This document shows positions 11,293-27,911 of a stretch of 64,000 nt of DNA, piece by piece. This stretch comes from Apteryx mantelli (Eukaryota > Chordata > Aves > Apterygiformes > Apterygidae): the NCBI RefSeq assembly GCF_036417845.1, contig NC_090015.1, positions 502,781 to 566,780 on the forward strand. The letters run 5' to 3'. Below the pieces are notes generated by a model. It had not been told where the DNA came from. It worked only from the letters and a program-made list of their open reading frames with translations, and made no database searches. The translations under genes were made by a program, and so were the position numbers. How positions within the stretch are numbered: position 1 is the stretch's first letter; every line of letters starts with the position of its first letter.

Positions 11293-14200
11293 ATGTTGAA
11301 GCAGCCGCAGCCGCTGCCCCCGCAGCCCCCCGCCGCCGCCGCCGCGGCGCCGCCCGCCGCCCGCAAGGCCCCGCCGCCGCCGCCGCCCCCCGCCGCCAGC
11401 CCCAACGGCAGCCTCAGCCCCGGCGGCGGCGCGGCCCGCGCGGCCCCGGCAGCCGCGGCCCCCGGCGGCGCGGGAGGGGGGGGAGGCCCCGGAGGAAGCG
11501 GTGGCACCAGGTAACATCCGGGTCCTGCCGGGACGGGACCGGGGGGGCGGGGGGGTCCCGGCCCCGCGCGGGGGGGGGTGCGCGTGGTGGTGGGGAGGAG
11601 GAAAAGGAGGGAGCCTGGCGCTGATTGGCCGGCGGCGCGGCCAATCAGGGCGGGGGGGAAGGGGCACGTGGGGGGTGGACCCCCCCCCCCGCCTCCCCCC
11701 ATGGGGCTGGAGGGACCCAGGTGTCCGGGCGGTCATGGCTGCCCCACGGGCAGGGGAAGGGGCGTCCCTGCCTCCCCGGCGGGGCCCAGGTGTCCGGGTG
11801 GCATCGTCAGCAGGGATCTCTCAGCTCAGAGGGGACACCGGTGTCTCCCCCCCCCCACGAGTGGGACACAGGTGTCCACCTCTCATCAGTGGGGACCAGG
11901 GACCCAGGTGTCCAGGGCCTGTTCCCCCCCCCAGTCACTGGAACCCAGGTGTCCAGGGCCTGTCCCCCCCCCAGTCACTGGGACCCAGGTGTCCAGGACC
12001 TGTCCCCCCCCATCATTGGGACCCAGGTGTCCAGGGTCTGCCCCCCCCCAGTCACTGGGACCCAGGTGTCCAGGACCTGTCCCCCCCCATCACTGGGACC
12101 CAGGTGTCTGGGGCCCCCCTGTCAGTGGAGACCAGGAACCCAGATGTCCGGGCCCCCCCCATCAGCAGGGACCAAGGTGTCCAGGCCCTCCCCATCAGTG
12201 GGATCTGGAACCCAGGCGTCTGGGTCCAGCCCCCCTGCTCGGCAGTGTCCGGGGACCCAGGCGTCCGGGCCATCCCGCAGCAATCAGTGGGGAGCACCAT
12301 CTCCCGCGCGTGAGTCCTGGGCGGCCGAGGGGTCCCGCTTTGGGGACCCCCACAAGGGCCCCTTTGTGCAGGGCAGGGCCGCCCCCCCCCCCCCCCCCAG
12401 CAAGGGTTCTTCGTGCCCTCCGCTGCCCCCTGAGCCAGGGGGCCCAGGTGTCCGGGCTCTGCCGGTGCCCTGAGGCCCGGCCAAGCCCTTGCTTGTGTTT
12501 CAGGGGCCAGAGCACGGGGAAGGGGCCCCTGCAGGTGCCGGTAAGTGAGCGGCGAGCAGGGGGCGGCGCGGGGGAGGGCTCTGAGACATCACGGCTGGCC
12601 CGCGGCTGATTTGGGGGGGTCCCTTTCCGCTCCCCGCAGGTCTTCGAGGGCGTCTACAACAACTCCCGCATGCTGCACTTCCTTACAGCTGTGGTGGTGA
12701 GTCGGCGGGGCGGGCGGCGGGGCTGGGCCAGGGGGGCGGCGGGGCTGGGCCCCCATCGCCTTCCCCTCTCGCCCAGGGCTCCACCTGCGACATCAAGGTG
12801 AAGAACGGCAGCACCTTCGAGGGCATCTTCAAGACACTGAGCTCAAAGGTGAGCGTGGGCAGCGGCGGCAGCGGCTGCGGGGCAGCGGCAACGGCCCCGC
12901 CGTGACGCCCGCCTGCCCGCAGTTCGAGCTGGCGGTGGACGCCGTGCACCGGCGGAACCCCGAGCAGCCCTCCGGCCCCAAACGCGAGGACATCGTGGAC
13001 ACCATGGTCTTCAAGCCCGCCGACGTCATGCTGGTGCACTTCCGCAATGTGGACTTCAACTACGCCACGAAAGGTGCCGGGGTGGGGGGTGGCCGGGCCG
13101 CGGGGGCCGCTGGCGAGGGCCGGGCCTCACTGTACCCCCCCGGTGCCCCACCGCAGATAAATTCACCGACTCGGCCATCGCCATGAACTCGAAGGTGAAC
13201 GGAGAGCACAAGGAAAAGGTGCTGCAGCGCTGGGAGGGCGGCGACAGCAACAGCGACGACTACGACCTGGATTCGGACATGGTGAGGGACGGGGATGGGG
13301 ACGGGGATGGGCAGCACGGGGTGGCCGCTGAGCCCTCTTCTCCCGCAGTCCAACGGGTGGGACCCCAACGAGATGTTCAAGTTCAATGAGGAGACCTACG
13401 GAGTGAAGACCACCTACGACAGCAGCCTCGCCTCCTACACGTGAGCGCGCTGGGGAGGGCGAGGGACGGCGGGACCCCCACTGCCGCCGCCGGGAGCCCC
13501 CGCCCCGCTGACACTGCGCGGCTCCCCGCAGGGTGCCCCTGGAGAAGGACAACTCGGAGGAGTTCCGGCAGCGGGAGGCGCGGGCGGCCCAGCTGGCGCG
13601 GGAGATCGAGTCGAGCCCCCAGTACCGGCTGCGCATCGCCATGGAGAACGACGACGGGCGCACGGAGGAGGAGAAGCACAGCTCGGTGCAGCGCCAGGGC
13701 TCGGGCCGCGACAGCCCCAGCCTGGCCGCCGCCAGGTCGGCGCCACCGCGGTCACGTCCACATCCCTGTCCCTGCCGGCGCCCCCCCAGCCCCGCGTAAC
13801 CCCCCTGGCTCTGCCCGCAGGGAGAGCAAGTACAACCCACTGCCGCAGCGCGTGCGGGACGGGTCGCGCGGCGGCGTCCGCTGCGGCTCCTCCCGCGGCG
13901 GGCGGCCCGGGGTGGGCTCCCTCCCGCCCCGCGGCGCCCCCCACCACGCCGACCCCGGCCCGGAGCAGCGTGGCATCAACGGAGGTGAGAGCGGGGCCGG
14001 GGGCCAGCGCCGGGGTGGGTGGGGGGCTCGGCCACCCCCTCCTCACCCCCCCGCACGTCTTTCCCCCCCCCCCCCCCAGGGCCGTCTCGCATGTCTCCGA
14101 AGTCGCAGCGCCCCATCCGGGGGGCCAAAACGGCATCGTCTCCGGGCGGGCGCGCTGCTGAGGCCTCCCCGGTGCCGCCGGCAGGTGGGGAAGGGCCGGC

Positions 14201-17200
14201 AGTGGGGGGGCAGCAGTGGGGGGCGGCTGCCAGCCCCCCCCTCACTGCCGCCTCTCTGCCGGCAGCAGGGCGCATGTATCCGCCGCGCTCCCCCAAGGCG
14301 GCCGTGCCTGCCCCGGCCTCCCCCCAGGACCCGCCGGCGGCCACCCCCCCAGGGGAGGCGCGGACGGCGCTGGAGCCCACGGCGCCCCCCAACCCGCCGT
14401 CCCCGAAAGCCGTGGCCCCCCCGGCCGACGGCAAGGACCGCAGCGCCCCCCCCTTCGTGCCCCCCGCCAAAGAGGCGCCGGCGGCCAAGGACACCGGCCG
14501 GGCCCTGGAGGCCCCGGGGCCCCCGGAGCCCCCCAAGGCACCCGGTAAAGGTGAGCAGTGCCGTGCCGTGCCGTGCCGGGGAGGGGGCAGGTCTGGGGCG
14601 GCCCCAGCCTCACCCCGCTTTCCCCTGCACGCAGCTGGGCTGCAGACGGAGCAGCAGCGCAGTCAGCTGGAGGAGCTGCGCAAGTTCGGCGCCCAGTTCA
14701 AGGTGAGGCCGTGGGGCACCGTGGGGTGGCTGTGGGGCGGCCGCGGGGCGCTCACTTCCCTTCCACCCGCAGCTGCAGTCCAGCAGCGCCCCGGATGCTG
14801 CCCTGGAGCCCTTCCCGCCTCGGGCCAAGGAGCCCCCCGAGGGCAAAGGGAAGGAGAAGGGCCCCGAGGCGGCGGGCGCCAAGGCCCCCGAGGAGGGTGC
14901 CGGCTCCAAGGGCGCCCCGGAGCCGCCGCCGGACGGCGGGAAGGAGGAGAAGGGGGGCGAGGGCGGCCCCGAGCGGCCCCCGGGGACCCCCCCGGGCAAG
15001 GGCGAGGGCGACGACAAGGAGGAGGGCCCCGTCTCGGAGTGAGTGCCGGGGGGGGGCAGCGTGGGGGGGGCGCCTGGGGCCGCGGCTCACTGCTCCCCCC
15101 CCCCCCCATTCCAGGCAGGTGAAGAAGTCGACCCTGAACCCCAACGCCAAGGAGTTCAACCCCTCCAAGACGCTGCTGGCGGTGGTGAGCGGCAGGGTGG
15201 TGGCAGGGGGGCCCGGGGGGGCAGCGGGGGCCCCGCTGACCCCACGCTCTTCCCCCCGCAGAACAAGGCCGCCAGCACGCCCACGTCCCCGGGGCCGCGC
15301 ACCCACTCCACACCCTCCATCCCGGTGCTTGCCGCTGGGCAGAGCGGCATGTACAGCCCCCAGTACATCTCCTACATACCTCAGATCCACATGAGCCCCG
15401 CCGTGCAGGTGAGCCGTGCCGGGGGGCCGGGGGGGGCCTGGGGGGCCGAGCTGCCCCCTAACCTCTCCCTCCCCGCAGGCGCCCCAGATGTACCCCTACC
15501 CCGTCTCCAACTCGGTGCCCGGCCAACAGGGAAAGTACCGGGGGGCTAAAGGTGAGTGCACGCTGCCCCCACCTTGCCACGGGGCCAGCCCTGTGCCCCC
15601 CACCTCGCCGCGGGGCTGGCCCAGGGCCACCCTCAGCCTTCGTCTGCATGTCCCCCCCCCAGCAGGGTCGCTCCCCCCGCAGCGCTCAGACCAGCACCAG
15701 CCGGCATCGGCGCCCCCCATCATGCAGGCAGCAGCGGCGGCGGGGCCTCCGCTGGTGGCGGCCACCCCCTACTCCTCTTACATCTCCTACAACCCCCAGC
15801 AGTTCACAGGGCAGCCCGCCATGATGCAGCCCATGGCCCACTACCCCTCGCAGGTACAGGCAGACAAGGGGGGAGGCGCTACAGCCAGACGGGAAGGGGA
15901 GGGGAGACAAACAAGGGTGCATGGATGCGTGAGACAGGTAGGCAAGAGACACTCTGGTAGGGGGTGATACAGACAACAGCGTGTAGTACAACCAAGTGCA
16001 TCATTAACAGAACGCGATACAGGCAAGCAGAGCAGTGCAATACAGGCAGGAGAGAGGTGACTCAGCACTGTATCTGGATGAGCTGTAGCTGGATCTGGGC
16101 GATACAACCAGACAAGGTTACAGGCAGGTGAGATGGGTGCAGTACAGCCAGGTGCAGTGAGGTGCTACAGGCGGTTGCAGGGTGTCAGGTGAAGAAAACA
16201 ACACTAAAACTAAATCAGAGTTATGTAGAGGCAACACAGTTGGATGAGCAGGAACATGGTACAGTCAGCCAAAAGGAATTGTGATACAGTCAGATAGAGA
16301 CCATGCAATAAGGACTAACAAGGAGCGCAGGAATGGGGAAGAATATGGTAGACATAGATGACACGATACAACCAAAGATGCACTTTGACAAAAGAGGGAC
16401 ATGGTATAGCCAGCCAGGAGGGAGGACATGCTACACCTGGCTGGGGCCGCGCACCCCCGGCCCAGCGTGCTCCCTCTCCCCCCGCAGCCGGTCTTCGCCC
16501 CGATGCTCCAGAGCAACCCCCGGATGATGGCATCGGGCAGCCACCCCCAGGCCATCGTCTCCTCCTCCGCCCCCCAGTACCCCCCAGCCGAGCAGCCCGC
16601 GCCCCAGACGCTCTACGGTGAGTCCCGTCCCTGTCCCCGCGCCATCCCCATCCCCGCGCCCTCCCCGCAGCTGACGGCGCCTCCCCGCAGCCACCGTGCA
16701 CCAGTCGTACCCCCACCATGCCGCCCCGCTGCACCCGCACCAGCCCCAGCCCGCCACCACACCGACGGGGAGCCAGCAGCCGGCGCAGCATGCCGCCCCC
16801 AGCCCCGTGCAGGTACCACAGGGGGGGCCTGGGGCGGGACGAGGGGGGGGATCGGGGCCGGCGGTGCCGCTGACGGCTCCGCCTGCGCCCCCCCGCCGCC
16901 GGCAGCACCAAGCCGGGCAGCCCCCGCACCTGGGGGGGGCCCAGCAGCAGCAGAGCCTCTACCACGCGGCCACGCTGACGGCCACGCCGCCCTCCATCAC
17001 GCCCGGGCCCGGCGCCCAGTCGCCCCAGAGCAGCTTCCCCCAGCAGGCCGCCGTCTACGCCATCCACGCGCACCAGCAGCTGCAGCACGGCTACTCCAAC
17101 ATGGCCCACGTCACCCAGGTGGGCGGCGCGGCGGGGACGGGGGGACGCGACGGGTGAGGGGGGGCTCGGCACGCTACGGGTAGCAGGGCGCAGGGCAGTA

Positions 17201-17892
17201 ACGGGGGGACGCAACGGGTGGTGGACGCGGCGCACAGCAGGTAACGGGAACGCAACAGGTAACGAGGATGCAAGGGGTGATGGGGACGCGATGGGTAACA
17301 GAGGGAACTCAACAAGGAACAGGGATGCAACAGGTAATGGATGTGATAGGTGACAGGGATGCGATGGTAACGGGGGAAACGCGGCACGTGACGGGTAACA
17401 GGTGATGGGTAAACAGGGACACAGTGCGCGACGGGTAACGGGGGGGACTCAGCACACGACAGGAAACGGATAGGATGGTAACGGGGGACACGGTGTGCGG
17501 CGGGTGACAGTAATACAATGGTAACGGGGGGCCGTGGCCCCGCGTCGCCCCCCCCCCTTCCCGCAGGCCCACGTGCAGACGGGGCTCCCGGCGGCGCCGC
17601 CCCCCCACCCCGGGGCCCCCCACCCGCCCCAGGTGATGCTGCTCCACCCCCCACAGAGCCACGGGGGGCCCCCCCAGGGCGGGGTGCCCCAGAGCGGGGT
17701 GCCGGCCCTCTCAGCCTCCACCCCCTCGCCCTACACCTACATCGGGCACCACCAAGGTGAGTCGGGGGGCAGGCGGGGGGGGGGCGCAGCGGGGAGCCCC
17801 CCCCAGCGCCCCGCGCTCACCCACCGCCTCCTCTCCTCGCAGTCCAGTCTCACCCATCCCAGCAGCTCCCCTTCCACCCCCCGGGGAACTGA
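11293..17892 (+). CDS. ATXN2L: Ataxin-2-like protein, complete
   Basis: This RNA-granule protein of the ataxin-2 family takes part in stress granules and P-body control. Twenty-two exons: 11293-11510, 12504-12540, 12640-12696, 12777-12848, 12923-13073, 13157-13281, 13349-13440, 13532-13735, 13821-13984, 14080-14184, 14266-14550, 14635-14702, 14773-15038, 15115-15184, 15262-15408, 15479-15551, 15666-15853, 16488-16617, 16691-16812, 16906-17118, 17567-17756 and 17843-17892. They sum to 1008 codons plus stop with every phase matching. The order is MLKQPQPLPPQ with a proline/alanine-rich head, an Lsm domain (VFEGVYNNSRMLHFLTAVV on), LsmAD (about 200-290, KFTDSAIAMNSKVNGEHKEK), a disordered Ser/Pro linker, a PAM2 motif binding PABP (TLNPNAKEFNPS, about 622-633), and a Gln/Pro/His tail ending PSQQLPFHPPGN, one of the human C termini. 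Two acceptors (before 14266 and 15666) are AGCAG, so single-codon NAGNAG choices are possible. Confidence 0.97.
11700..12300. repeat. Minisatellite in ATXN2L intron 1
   Basis: About fourteen units of roughly 40-45 bp carry GGGACCCAGGTGTCCAGG followed by CCTGTCCCCCCC and CAGTCACT. The unit is a diverged form of the dispersed CCCAGGCGTCCGG motif. Confidence 0.8.
15860..16440. repeat. Degenerate GATACAG-type repeat in ATXN2L intron 17
   Basis: Imperfect units contain GATACAGCCAGA, GTACAGCCAGG or TACAGGCAG. The first copy touches the 5' splice site (CAG|GTACAGGCAGACAAGG), so the array may have grown from the intron start. It is less GC-rich than its flanks. Confidence 0.6.
17125..17535. repeat. 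Degenerate GGTAACGGG repeat in ATXN2L intron 20
   Basis: Short imperfect units (ACGGGTAACAGGGATGCAAC-like, about 20-40 bp) fill the intron. They resemble the intron's first bases (GGGACGCGACGGGTGAGG). Confidence 0.6.
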
Positions 17893-18282
17893 CGCCCACC
17901 CCGACGGCCGCCTGACCCGGCCCCGGCCCGGCCCCGCCGGCTCGACCAAGCACCTTTTTCTTTGCGTTCGTTTGGGGGGGGGAGGCGCGGGGGGGGAGGG
18001 AGAAGGCGGCAGCTGCTCCGCCCCTCCCTCCCCCTCCCCCTCCTGGAGACCCCAAAGTTTTATTTTCTATTATTTATAACTGAGGGAAAAAAAAAGAAAA
18101 GGCGACAAACAAGCAAAAGGACACCCAACCCAAAGCGAGAATCGGGCCGCTAAAGCAGAGGGTTTTTTTTCCGGTCTCCGCTTCCCCCCTCCCTCCCCCG
18201 TTAACTCGAACAAAGGAGCCGCCGCGACGCCACACTCGGACTTTTTATTACGTTAAAAAAAATATTTAAAAATTAAAAAAAA

Positions 18283-18288
18283 AATAAA
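18283..18288 (+). terminator. ATXN2L: ATXN2L poly(A) signal
   Basis: AATAAA lies in an A/T-rich stretch about 390 bases after the ATXN2L stop. An A/T-rich 3' UTR (18055-18300) contrasts with the coding DNA. Confidence 0.75.
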
Positions 18289-18383
18289 ATCTTAAACTAA
18301 CTTCAGCCAGGGCTGGGGTGCGTGTGTGGGGCGCCGCGAGCCCATCCCAGAGACAGCCGGAGCCGCCACCGCGTTTCCAGACC

Positions 18384-18389
18384 TTTATT
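18384..18389 (-). terminator. TUFM: TUFM poly(A) signal
   Basis: TTTATT on the plus strand is AATAAA for TUFM, about 160 bases beyond its stop. The two convergent poly(A) signals (ATXN2L and TUFM) are only about 95 bp apart. Confidence 0.75.
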
Positions 18390-18549
18390 AACCGGTGGGG
18401 GCCACACGTTGCCCCCCATCCACCGCCAGCTGTGCGGCGCCCCCCCATCCGTCACGGCGGTTCCCTCCCGTCTGCCACGCCGGCGCCTGGGGCCCCCCAT
18501 CCGCGGCCGGCTGCCGCCTCCCGCCCATGGCCCCGGTGGGGGCCGTGTG

Positions 18550-23719
<5,170 letters not shown>

Positions 23720-24130
23720 GTTGCGCCTCCTTCCCCCGCCCTCTCCGCAGGAAGTGACGATTCGAGGCCCGCTTCCGGTCCAGAGCAGAAATGGGGGTGG
23801 CAGCGTTCTGTAGAACGCACAGGGAGGGCGGGAGCCGCTCTAGCCCGGGGGGCATCTAAGCGCCGAGGAGGACTTAGCTCTATGGTTGGGCAAGCGAGGC
23901 GCTCTGTCCCACAGCAGCGCGCCACTCTCTGATTCCCCCCCCCCCCGCGGCAGCGCCGCTCTACCCTCTCCATGGTTCGGAAGTGGCCACTCTGCCACAC
24001 CTGGGCGCGCACTCCATGGCGGCGGAGGACCAGCTCGGTACTGCGGGAGGCAGCCGCTCTACCCCAGCCGCCGGCGGTCGCACTCTGTAGCCTTAGAGGA
24101 CCGTTCGGCAGGGGTGCACAGCACCAAACG
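23720..24130 (-). promoter_or_regulatory. TUFM: TUFM promoter region
   Basis: GGAAGTGACG and GCTTCCGGTCC at about 23750-23780 are ETS/GABP-type sites, usual at mitochondrial-protein genes. Farther up are CTCTATGGT (23878-23886, the reverse of the ACCATAGAG seen near SH2B1/ATXN2L) and several CGCTCTA or GCGCTCTG boxes (about 23835-24095). The block sits between the TUFM start and the RABEP2 3' end. Confidence 0.5.
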
Positions 24131-24198
24131 CAAGGAGGGATGGACACGGGGGGATGCAGACAGACACGGGACAGACACAGGACAGTTATAAAAACAGC

Positions 24199-24204
24199 TT
24201 TATT
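24199..24204 (-). terminator. RABEP2: RABEP2 poly(A) signal
   Basis: AATAAA on the minus strand, about 210 bases after the RABEP2 stop and followed by T-rich sequence in gene sense. Confidence 0.7.
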
Positions 24205-24413
24205 TTCCCTGCATGGGCCAAGGCGCATCAGCATGACACTCCCTCCCTGCTGGGGGGCCGGCAGATGCCCGGAGCCGGGGAGACCCCGCGACTCCGGGCA
24301 CCACCGGTAACAGTCAGACACGGTAACAGTCAGACATGGGCTTGGGTGCCCTCCCTGAGAGATGGGGCTGCTGGGGGGAGCTCCAGGCGGCAGGGGGGGG
24401 TCCTGGGGCCCCC

Positions 24414-27400
24414 TCAGGCCTCCTGCCCCCGCGTCCCCTCCGTGAGGCTCCGGGGCTGCTCCGGGGAGGGGCCCTGGGGGTGCTGGACCTGGAGGGGGGG
24501 CGACGGGGGGGGGTGAGAGAAGGGGACGGTGACGGGACGCTCCAGCGGAGGGTCCTCACACACTCACCTCACCCGGTTCCCGCTGGGCCCGGAGCCGCCC
24601 CAGCTCCTGCTCCAGGCGCTGCCCTCGCTGCTGGGCCTGGGGGCGGATGGGGGAGTCAGGGCGGCCCACGAAGGGGTGACGCCTTCCCAGTCCCCATGGG
24701 GCGGTCGACGGTCCCCCCTGGGCCTCCTGGCCCCGGACATACCTGCGTCAGCTCCTGCTGCAGCCGCTCCATCTCCGACCGGACGCTGCACAGGGAGGCT
24801 GGGGGCGACACGGGGGTGGTTGGGGGGCTCCAGGCCCGGCCGTGGGGTGAGCGCTCCCGTCCACCACCCTTAGGGGCTGGGGGGGGGACCCAGGTGTCCC
24901 ACAGACCCATCACTCACCCTCCATGAGCTCTGCCGGCGATGGAGGAGGGAAGAAGAAAGAGTTAGAGGAGGAGGAGGCAGCGCCCCCAGACCTCTGTCTC
25001 GGCCGCCCCGTCCCTCTGCCCGGCTCCCTGCCCCACAGCCGTCCGGTCCCCCCCGCCCCGCGGTGCCCCCTTACGGCTGTCCTCGCGCTGGGCGGCCGCC
25101 TGGGCGTCCAGCAGCCGCTGGAGCTGGGCCCGGGTCTCCTGCTCCTCCTGGAGCCGCTCCCGCAGCGACACGATCTCAATGCGGAGCCGCTCGGCCTCGT
25201 GCTGCCCGGCCCGCCGCTGCGCCCCGCCGGCCGCCCACAGCCTCCGCACCAGCGCCTGCAGCTCCTGGGGGGCGCGCGCAGCCGTGGGGCGCCTTGCCGC
25301 AGACCCCAGGGACGCAGCCCCCCAAAATGGGGTGTCCCCCAGCACCAGAACGCGGCCCCCAAGGATGTGTCCCCCCCCCCAAGATGCCCCATCCCCCGCA
25401 AGGGGCGCCCCATGGTGCTGTGACGTAGCCCCCACAGATGTATCCCCCTAGGGACAAGCCATCCCCCCAAAATGAGGTGTCCCCCTGCACCGGGATGTGT
25501 CCCCCGTGGACGTATCCCCCCAGGGACACCCCATCACCCCAAAAGAGGATGTTCCCTGGTGCCACGGTGCATCCCCCATGGATGTATCCCCCTGGGGATG
25601 CCCTGTCCCTCCAAAACAGGGGGTCCTCCTGCACCGGGATGTGTCCCCCATAGATGTATCCCCTCAGGCGTGTCCTGTCCCCCCCAGCGGGATGTCCCCT
25701 GGTGCCGGGACATGTTCTCCAGGGCTGTGTCCCCCCTCCAGGGCCGTGTCCCCCCCCCCAGGCTGCCACCCCGCCCACGGTACCTGCACGGAGCCGGGCA
25801 GGGGCTCGCTGGGGTCCCCGCCGTCCCCGGGGCTGGGGGGGCCCCGCTGCCCCCGCAGCCCCTCGTTCTCCTCGCTGAGGCGCTGCACCTCCACGCTCAG
25901 GCGCTTGTGGGACGCGGCCAGCTCAGCCTGGGGACGCGGCGACAGGACGGGACAGGACGGGGGTCAGCCCCGGCGGTGGGGACGGTGCCAGTGCCCCCCT
26001 CCTCCCCCCCCCAGACCCTGTCCGCACCCACCATCTGCTCCTGGGGCGTCGCTGCGTCTGGCTCACGGTGGCCTGGAGATTTTGCAGCAGCCGCTCCGAG
26101 TCCTGGACCTGCCCCAGCAGCACCCGGACCTGGCGGAGGCATGGGACGAACAGACGGACGGATAGATGGATGAACAGATGGAGGGACGGATGGATGGAGG
26201 GATGGACAAAGGGGGCTGGGGGCCGGTACCTGCTTGGCGCAGTCCTCGCTGCTGCGTCTCAGGGCCTCCTCCAGCCCCTGGCGCTCCCGGGTGGCCGCCT
26301 CCAGCCGCTCACCCGCCTGCCGCAGGGCTTCGCGCTGCTGCCGGGCCTGCGGGGGGACGGGGGTCGTCAGGGCGGCGTCCCCCCCCACGGCGAGCAGCGT
26401 CCCCCCCCTCGCCGCGCGGCCTCACCTCGTCCTGCAGCTGGGCCCAGGCGCCGTCGGGGACGAGCTGGAAGCCGGGGGGCGGCAGGTAGATGCTCTCGGG
26501 GACCAGGGTGGCAGTGGAGAGCAGCGAGGCCGTGTCGTCCTGCGCCGGGGCGCTGGAGCTGGCCACGGAGCCGGCGATGGAGAGGCTGTCGCAGCCGCGG
26601 GCGAAGGCCAGGCCGTCGTCCTCCTCGGCCTCGTCGGCGGAGGCGGGCGAGAGCCGCCCCTCGGGGTCGCCCCGCAGCTCCCGGATCAGCCCCTCAGCCC
26701 GCGCCAGCCGGGCCCGGAGCTGGGTGATCTCCTCCTCCATGGGCTCCACCACACTGCGGAGGCGCCGGGAATCCTCCTGCGCCTGGGGCGGGCGAGAGGG
26801 CAGGGCAGGGCGACGGCTCCGGGGCCCCCACGCCGCGGTGTCCCCCTCTCACCACTGCCGCCACCGCTCACCTTCTCCATCTGCAGCTCCAGCGAGTCCG
26901 GCGGGGGCTCCCGGGGGGCCGCGGGGCGCCGCTCCTGCCGCAGGGCCGCCAGCTGGGCCTCGTAGCTGCGGATGGAGTCTGGGGGGGCAGAGGGAGGCGC
27001 TGCGGGGGGCCGGGGGACGCGCCGCCCCGTGCCGCGGGGTGCCCCCGTCCCCCCAACCCGTGCCCACCTTTGAGGATGGCCTGCAGCGAGGCCACCTCCT
27101 CCTGGCACTGGCGCCGCACGGCGGCCACGGCCTCCTGCTTCGTGCTCTCGCTCACGGTGGCCACAGCCCGCACGGTCTCGGCCTCGGCCAGGGCGGCCGC
27201 CAGCTGGACCCGCAGCGCCTGGATGGTCCCCTCGGCGTCCCTGGCCCCCGGCGCCGCATCCTGCTCGCTGCCATCCGGCTCCCCGCTTTCCTGTGGCCCT
27301 GCGACCGGGGGGGGGCGGGGGGAGACGGACGTCAGGGGCTGACCGCCGCGTGGAGAGCACGGCCCCACGGCCACCCCCCGCCCCAGCTCGCCCCCGCGGC

Positions 27401-27911
27401 CCCCCCAGCCTCCCCGAGCCACCCCCGTCTCCCCACAAGCCATGTCTCCCAGCCCCCCATAGGCCCCCTGCAGCCCCTCAGCCCCCCACAGCCCCCACAA
27501 TCCTCCCCAGAGCCCCCCCCATGCCCCATAGCTCCCACATCACCTCCAGCCCCCCAGAGCCCCCATAATCCTCCCCAGAGCCCCCCATAGTGCCCACAGC
27601 TCTTCAGCTCCCCCATAGCCCTTCTAGCCCCTCCCTACCCTCCCATATGCCCCACATCCCCCCAGCCCCATATGGCCCCCCCAGTGCCCCCCCCAGATGC
27701 CCCATAGCTCCCACATCTCTCCAGCCCCCCAGAGCCCCCATAACCCCACCAGAGCCCCCCATAGTGCCCACAACCCTTCAGCTCCCCCAGAGCCCCCACA
27801 TGCTTCCCGGCCCCCCAGGGACCCCCCAGCCCCACCATAGACCCCCACATCCCCATAGCCCCCCCCAGCCCCCCCCCCCCCCCGAGCCCCCCACGTGGCC
27901 GCACCCTCCAT
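24414..27911 (-). CDS. RABEP2: Rabaptin-2 (RABEP2), near complete, one frame conflict
   Basis: This coiled-coil Rab-effector homologue acts in endosome fusion and cilium-linked traffic. Exons: 27905-27911, 27068-27298, 26872-26978, 26426-26782, 26230-26346, 26032-26129, 25784-25927, 25075-25264, 24918-24929, 24743-24798, 24568-24636 and 24414-24488. Matches to human include VSESTKQEAVAAVRRQCQEE, DSIRSYEAQLAALRQE, ETLVPESIYLPPPGFQLVPD-like residues, SEDCAKQ, EAERLRIEIVSLRERL and ASLCSVRSEMERLQQE. The exon at 24918-24929 is a 12-nt microexon (QLME in frame). The exon 26032-26129 is 98 nt where 99 would keep frame; a GTGAGC donor inside it (after 26067) would keep frame but drop about 12 residues. 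The C terminus ends LTEGTRGQEA, about 490 residues against 569 in human, without the human DFVRLSQ and DVRDIKDT segments. The first exon (ATG, Glu, one base) is the weakest part. Confidence 0.85.
25330..25780. repeat. Minisatellite in a RABEP2 intron
   Basis: About seven imperfect units of 60-70 bp contain GATGTATCCCC, CACCGGGATGTGTCCCCC and a CCAAAA core. It lies between exons 25075-25264 and 25784-25927. Confidence 0.75.
27430..27890. repeat. CCCCAGAGCCCCC repeat in RABEP2 intron 1
   Basis: Degenerate units of about 30-60 bp are built on CAGCCCCCCAGAGCCCCCAT and ATAGCTCCCACATC. They fill intron 1. Confidence 0.7.
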
